Origin: Thermomicrobiales bacterium
Lineage (GTDB): Bacteria; Chloroflexota; Chloroflexia; Thermomicrobiales; UBA6265
Assembly (NCBI GenBank): GCA_025928015.1
Contig: JAICKJ010000005.1
Location: 1 to 35,269, forward strand
Reading direction: 5' to 3'
Length of the DNA: 35,269 bases
The notes beneath the pieces are model-generated. The model saw nothing but the letters and a program-made list of their open reading frames with translations, ran no database searches and had not been told where the DNA came from. Within the stretch, counting starts at the first letter, position 1. Each line of letters opens with the position of its first letter. Below are positions 31,263 through 35,269 of the stretch, in pieces. The position numbers and the translations under genes are program-made.

Positions 31263-32870
31263 ATGACGGGTCGCGAACCAGGAGTGCCAACGGAGCAGGG
31301 ACGCGCAGCGGCGCCGCGGGGCGCCGGCCGCGCGGCGCGGCCGGCGCCCCGTCTGCGCACCCGCCCAACCGTCAACCCGACCCGCAAGCCGGATCGCCCG
31401 ACCGCGCCGGCCAACGGCAAGACCGCCAACGGCGACGAGGAGCAGGGCTACGGCGTCGAGCTCCACCCGATCGGCGGCGTCTTCGGCGCGACGGAGACGC
31501 CGGGGTACAAGCCCGCGATCCGGCCGGTCCGGCACATCATTCCCCGCCGTCGCACCACGTTGCGGGTGGCGCCGGTGGAGGGCGAGCCGTCCCTCATGGA
31601 CGACCCGAACTTCCGCGCGCTCTGGCTCTCCCGCCTCTTTTCGCAAACGGCCCAGAGCGCCGTGCTCTACGCGCTGCTGATCCTCGTCGTCGATATCTCA
31701 AACCGCTCGTTCTACAATTCGCTCTTCGTCGTCTGCGCCAACATCCCCTCGATCGCCTTCGGCCTGCCCGCCGGCGTCGTCGTCGACACCGTCCCACGCC
31801 GGCAGCTCATGATCATGCTGAACGGCCTCCGGTTCCTTTTCATGCTGGTCATGGTCGCCATCGAGCCCTCGCTGCCCGGCGTCTTCGCCGCCACGCTCGG
31901 CGTCTGGACGATCCACCAGTTCTATTCGCCATCCGAATCGTCGGTGCTGGCCTCACTGGTGCCCACGGAGCGCTACACCTCCGCCCAGGCCCTCTCGAAC
32001 CTGGCGTTGACGCTCTCCCAGCTCTTCGGGCTCGTCATCCTCGCCCCGTTGCTGCTGAAAACGTCCGGGCCGCGCATGGTCTTCGCCATGGCCGGCGCCC
32101 TCTGGGTCATGGCCGGCGCGCTGAACTTCGTCCTGCCGACCGCGCTGGACGCCGCCCACCGGGTGCGTCGCCAGCGCCGCTCGCTGCGCGATTCGCTCGG
32201 CAACGGCTGGCGCTTCGCGCTGGCCGACCGCGTGACGATGGAGGCGATCGTTGACGACGTGATGGTCGGCATCGGCATGAGCGCCCTCGTCGTCATCATG
32301 CCGTTCTACCTCGAGCGGGTGCTGGGTACCTCCAAGGAGAACACCGTCTTCGTCTTCGCCCCGGCGGCGCTCGGCCTCGTCCTCGGCCTCCGGGCCGCGC
32401 CCGTGCTGGCGCGGGCCTTCGGCAGCCTGCGTAGCGTGCTCAGCGCGTTGCTCATCTTCGCGCTCAGCGTCGGCGCGCTCGGCTTCGTCGAGACGATCTA
32501 CGACTTCATCGCCCACACGATGCGCTTCCCGCTCGACGATATCTCCGACGCCGCGCGCATCTCGCCGCTGATCCTGATCGCAATGGCCCTCTCGATCCCG
32601 GCCGGCTTCGCCTCGGCGATCGTCAACGTCGGCGCCCGGGCGATCCTCCTGGAGCGGACACCCTCCACCGTGCGCGGTCAGGTGATCGCGACGCAGGGCC
32701 TCATGGGCAACGTCGGCGCCCTCGTCCCGACCTTGCTCGCGGGGATCGCCGCCGACCTGGTCGGCGTCAAATCGATCGCCGTCGGCATCGCCCTCTTCAT
32801 GATCCTCTCATCGCTCGCGGTCCACTTCTACAGCCGCCGCCCGACCCCCTTGCCCGCGCCCCTCGCCTGA
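31263..32870 (+). CDS. MFS transporter with long disordered N-terminal extension
   Basis: 535 residues. The first 110 are Arg/Pro/Ala-rich and look disordered. The transporter starts at DDPNFRALWLSRLFSQTAQSAVLYALLILVVD and has about 12 membrane segments with motif A-like PAGVVVDTVPRRQLM. DHA3-type exporter family; substrate unknown. ATG 31263 has GAGGA about 10 nt upstream. A perfect 17-bp GC palindrome lies inside the extension. If the true start is later, the extension would be leader RNA, but no good ribosome site precedes ATG 31596. It may export the product of the nearby P450/GNAT/precursor set. That is inferred from position. Confidence 0.82.
   Translation: MTGREPGVPTEQGRAAAPRGAGRAARPAPRLRTRPTVNPTRKPDRPTAPANGKTANGDEEQGYGVELHPIGGVFGATETPGYKPAIRPVRHIIPRRRTTLRVAPVEGEPSLMDDPNFRALWLSRLFSQTAQSAVLYALLILVVDISNRSFYNSLFVVCANIPSIAFGLPAGVVVDTVPRRQLMIMLNGLRFLFMLVMVAIEPSLPGVFAATLGVWTIHQFYSPSESSVLASLVPTERYTSAQALSNLALTLSQLFGLVILAPLLLKTSGPRMVFAMAGALWVMAGALNFVLPTALDAAHRVRRQRRSLRDSLGNGWRFALADRVTMEAIVDDVMVGIGMSALVVIMPFYLERVLGTSKENTVFVFAPAALGLVLGLRAAPVLARAFGSLRSVLSALLIFALSVGALGFVETIYDFIAHTMRFPLDDISDAARISPLILIAMALSIPAGFASAIVNVGARAILLERTPSTVRGQVIATQGLMGNVGALVPTLLAGIAADLVGVKSIAVGIALFMILSSLAVHFYSRRPTPLPAPLA
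31317..31351. repeat. Perfect 17-bp all-GC inverted repeat in the MFS gene
   Basis: Arms 31317-31333 and 31335-31351 are exact complements separated by one base, entirely G and C. It lies 54 nt downstream of the MFS start, in the disordered extension (encoding GAGRAARPAP-like residues). In mRNA it would be a very stable hairpin close to the translation start. Confidence 0.8.
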
Positions 32871-32895
32871 GTGAGTTTGGCATGGATCCCGGCGA

Positions 32896-34491
32896 TCAAT
32901 CCTGCGGGGCGCTCGGAAGCCAGCCGAGGACGATACCGTTCAGCAGTGGCGCTGGCTTGGCGTTCGGATTCATGGCCAGCAGCGAGGTCCGCAGCGGCTG
33001 CGCTTCCGTCACGGTCGTCGTCGAGATGGCCGCGCATTTGCCCCCGGGCGAGAAGGTGGTCATCGTCAAGGTGTAGGGGCCGTTCTCCGCATCGGCGATC
33101 GGCACGCTCCAGGCTCGGTCGGACTGCCCGTCGATGATGTCCAGCCGGGCGGCACCGTCCGTCAGCATCGGCGTCAACGCGACGATCCCGCTGGCGCGGC
33201 CGGAGATCAGCCCGGCCCGCCCGAAGGCGGCGATATCCGCCGCCGGCGCTCCGGTGAGATCCCCGATCTCGGTGTCGAGCAGCGCGTAGGCCCACTCGGC
33301 CGGCATCTCGCCGCCGCGCGCGGCGGCGAGCAGCAGCCACCGGTTGTCCCGAGGCCACCCATCGACCACATCCGCCGCGTCCGCGTGGATCTGCGTTTGC
33401 TTGAGGCTCGTCAGGTCGATATGCCACCAGCGTGACGTCCAGACCCCATTGTGTTCGGCCGTCGTCTGGTAGACCATCGCCTTGCCGGACGGGCTGACCA
33501 CGCCGTCGGTCACCGGCCCGTCCACCTCGCCGACGACCTGAGTCTCGCCGCCAACGGTCGCCGGCCGGGTCATGACCTCCTGATCGCGCAGCAGTACCAG
33601 CCCGTCGCCGCCAAAGGCCAGGCCACCGATCTTCATCTCCTCGCCGAACTCGTCGACCCTGCGCTCGTTGCCGGTCGCGAGATCGCGAATGTAGACCTCC
33701 TTGAGGCCCGGCGCGGCGCGCAGCACGGCCAGCGAGTGGCCATCGGGCGAGAAGGCGGCCGCATCGGGATAGACGAAGCCGTCGAGCAGCTTGGCTTTGG
33801 TCAAATCGCCCGGGATAACGACCACCGGGTAGGAACCCGACGGCGCCAGCGCCGGTTCTTCCTCCGGCGCATGGCGGCTGGATCCGACCGCGAGCGAAAG
33901 CAGCACATCCGTGCCGCCATTGGCGGACACATTCCGGAACGACGCCGGGAACCGGGCATGTGCCCCGGCGATCTTCGCCAACGACCGTTCCGCGCCGGTC
34001 CGCACATCGACGATATCCCAGCCACCCACCTTCAGGACCAGGAGATAGACGCCGACGAGCGCGTAGCTCGGCGTGTTCGCGTAATCGCGCGGCGTGCCGG
34101 TCGGCGCGCCGTAGCGCCGGGCATCGCCGCGAGTGACGTCATAGAGCCACGTCTCGCCGGTCGCGGTCGGCACGACGAACTTGTCCTTGACCGGCGTCGG
34201 CACGAGCTTTAGCGCGCCGGGCACCGGAAACTGACCCAGCGGCGTGCCGTCCGGCGCGACGAGCATCGAGCGCTCCTGCTTGTCGCGGTCGCGGGTGAAC
34301 GGCGCCGTGGAGACGACGAGCGCGCCGCCAGCGGCGCGACAATCGGCCGGAATGGCGCCGCCTGGCGCCGGCGTGGCCGCGCCCGGTGTGGCGACTGGCG
34401 GCGTCTGGGCCCGTGCGCCCGGCGCGACGATGCTGGCGAACAGCGCGACGAGGACGAGCCGCGTCAGTAACCTGGATACGTGAACGATCAA
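32896..34491 (-). CDS. Secreted WD40/TolB-like beta-propeller protein
   Basis: 531 residues from TTG 34491 (GGGGAGG 5 nt upstream). A signal peptide (RLLTRLVLVALFASIVAPGARAQ) is followed by a Pro/Ala-rich linker and a repeat region of propeller type: FSPDGHSLAVLRAAPGLKEVYIRDLATGNERRV, VSPSGKAMVYQTTAEHN and FSPGGKCAAIST. These resemble TolB/PD40 blades. No enzyme motif. It should lie outside the membrane and bind other proteins or ligands. An upstream in-frame ATG (34596) adds 35 residues that break the signal peptide and is rejected. A promoter at 34577-34606 fits. The cyclophilin gene is 125 nt upstream on the same strand. Confidence 0.78.
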   Translation of the reverse strand: MIVHVSRLLTRLVLVALFASIVAPGARAQTPPVATPGAATPAPGGAIPADCRAAGGALVVSTAPFTRDRDKQERSMLVAPDGTPLGQFPVPGALKLVPTPVKDKFVVPTATGETWLYDVTRGDARRYGAPTGTPRDYANTPSYALVGVYLLVLKVGGWDIVDVRTGAERSLAKIAGAHARFPASFRNVSANGGTDVLLSLAVGSSRHAPEEEPALAPSGSYPVVVIPGDLTKAKLLDGFVYPDAAAFSPDGHSLAVLRAAPGLKEVYIRDLATGNERRVDEFGEEMKIGGLAFGGDGLVLLRDQEVMTRPATVGGETQVVGEVDGPVTDGVVSPSGKAMVYQTTAEHNGVWTSRWWHIDLTSLKQTQIHADAADVVDGWPRDNRWLLLAAARGGEMPAEWAYALLDTEIGDLTGAPAADIAAFGRAGLISGRASGIVALTPMLTDGAARLDIIDGQSDRAWSVPIADAENGPYTLTMTTFSPGGKCAAISTTTVTEAQPLRTSLLAMNPNAKPAPLLNGIVLGWLPSAPQD

Positions 34492-34576
34492 CAACCCCTC
34501 CCCGGGACAGACGAACGCCAGCGAGCGCACACGCACGCGGGAGCCATCCGCGTCTCGCCAGACTGGACCAGCGGGC

Positions 34577-34606
34577 AAGGTAGCCCGCCGTCGCAAGGCG
34601 CGTCAA
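34577..34606 (-). promoter_or_regulatory. Promoter of the propeller-protein gene
   Basis: On the minus strand TTGACG (34606-34601), 18-nt spacer, TACCTT (34582-34577). The -10 box is the loop of a small hairpin GCGGGC-GCCCGC (34571-34588). Predicted leader about 80 nt. Confidence 0.5.
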
Positions 34607-34616
34607 ATAGCCACGA

Positions 34617-35269
34617 CTACTGCGGCTCCGTCTCGGTGATCGTCACCTTCTGGATCGTCACCGGCTCCTTCGGCACGGACATCTCGCCCGTCTCGCTTGG
34701 CCCGACCGCCACGGCGGCGATCTTGTCGACGACCTCCATCCCCTCGGTCACCTGACCGAAGATGCTGTAGTTCTTCTGGAGCTTGCCGGACTGGTTGTCC
34801 TGGACGATGAAGAACTGGCTCCCGTTGGTGTTCGGCCCCGCGTTCGCCATCGCGACGGCGCCGCGGGTGTAATCGAGCTGCGTCGGCAGCTCGTCCTCGA
34901 ACTGATACCCCGGCCCGCCGGTGCCCGTCCCGGTCGGATCGCCGCCCTGGATCATGAAGCCCTCGATGATGCGGTGGAACGGCGTCTTGTCATAGTAGCC
35001 GGCCCGCGCCAGGCAGACGAAGTTGTTGACCGTCTTCGGCGCCTGCTTCGCCAGCAAGCGGATCTTGAAGGCGCCGAGATTGGTCTCGACGGTCGCAACG
35101 TATCCGGTCTTCGCCGGGTCGATCACCATCTGCGGCGGCTGATTCCACTGCATGTGGCCGCTCGCCATGTCCGGCTTGCCGGACCAGCACTCACCGGCCT
35201 TCGCCTCCTTCTTGCCGCCGCCGCAGGCCGCCAGCACGACCCCGGCCAGCACCACCACCAGCGCCAGCC
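34617..35269 (-). CDS. Cyclophilin-type peptidyl-prolyl isomerase lipoprotein (5' end outside window)
   Basis: About 217 residues visible; the frame runs open to the window edge, so the start lies beyond 35269. The visible N-terminus is a lipoprotein signal: a hydrophobic run LALVVVLAGVVLAAC with lipobox LAAC, then GGGKKEAKAGEC. The cyclophilin domain has TPFHRIIEGFMIQGGDP (catalytic Arg and the FMxQGG strand), RGAVAMANAGPNTNGSQFFI and SIFGQVTEGMEVVDKI. It speeds proline isomerisation in proteins outside the membrane and probably helps fold secreted proteins. The propeller-protein gene follows on the same strand but has its own promoter. Truncation is due to the window, not the gene. Confidence 0.9.
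   Translation of the reverse strand, partial: LALVVVLAGVVLAACGGGKKEAKAGECWSGKPDMASGHMQWNQPPQMVIDPAKTGYVATVETNLGAFKIRLLAKQAPKTVNNFVCLARAGYYDKTPFHRIIEGFMIQGGDPTGTGTGGPGYQFEDELPTQLDYTRGAVAMANAGPNTNGSQFFIVQDNQSGKLQKNYSIFGQVTEGMEVVDKIAAVAVGPSETGEMSVPKEPVTIQKVTITETEPQ

Overview
The window is GC-rich, gene-dense bacterial chromosome with no rRNA, tRNA, CRISPR or complete insertion sequence that I can see. The gene content suggests Chloroflexota, probably class Thermomicrobia. The clues are a PimA-like mannosyltransferase next to a phosphatidylinositol-phosphate-synthase-like enzyme, a MalT-type LuxR regulator, several drug-type MFS carriers, an NHLP-leader peptide, and at least two genes whose -10 box sits only 6-7 nt before the start codon (leaderless mRNAs). 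The taxonomy is inference.

Left part (1-10000), almost all minus strand. It holds the 5' part of a luciferase-like flavin oxidoreductase (1-374). Upstream of that lie a terminator hairpin and a 16-codon micro-ORF whose Shine-Dalgarno is a 12-nt match to the 16S 3' end. Then come two nitrilase-family amidases bracketing a 6-phosphogluconolactonase-like propeller. A close-packed run from 8054 down to 3922 follows: unknown protein, EamA transporter, PimA-like GT4, CDP-alcohol phosphotransferase, small membrane protein, DUF6157. Beyond it are DUF1622, a PhnP-like MBL hydrolase and a DUF2171 protein.

Middle (10000-23900), mostly plus strand. It holds a leaderless PLP decarboxylase, a secreted S41 peptidase, and an MFS carrier behind a 5' leader with three abutting hairpins. 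A SH3-like small protein lies on the minus strand, followed by an 860-nt spacer full of degenerate inverted repeats. Then comes a DUF2089 / SHOCT-like / DUF4097 operon with a near-consensus promoter and an upstream palindrome. A second MFS carrier, a leaderless MalT-like LuxR regulator and two unknown small proteins complete this part.

Right part (23900-35269). It holds a LysM-LysM-C39 secreted peptidase (minus) with a palindrome at its predicted start of transcription. An AlaX-type editing protein and a class I aminotransferase follow. Next is the most interesting stretch: a divergent cytochrome P450, a tandem-GNAT acetyltransferase, a convergent NHLP-leader (proteusin-like) precursor peptide with a predicted Tyr-containing core, a small membrane protein and an MFS carrier. 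The 8-mer CAGTTGAC occurs in front of the P450 and twice in front of the precursor. The window ends with a secreted propeller-like protein and the start-truncated gene of a cyclophilin lipoprotein.

A roughly 140-bp dispersed palindromic element is present twice in opposite orientation (1588-1723, 27663-27805). A related degenerate one lies at 15573-15769.
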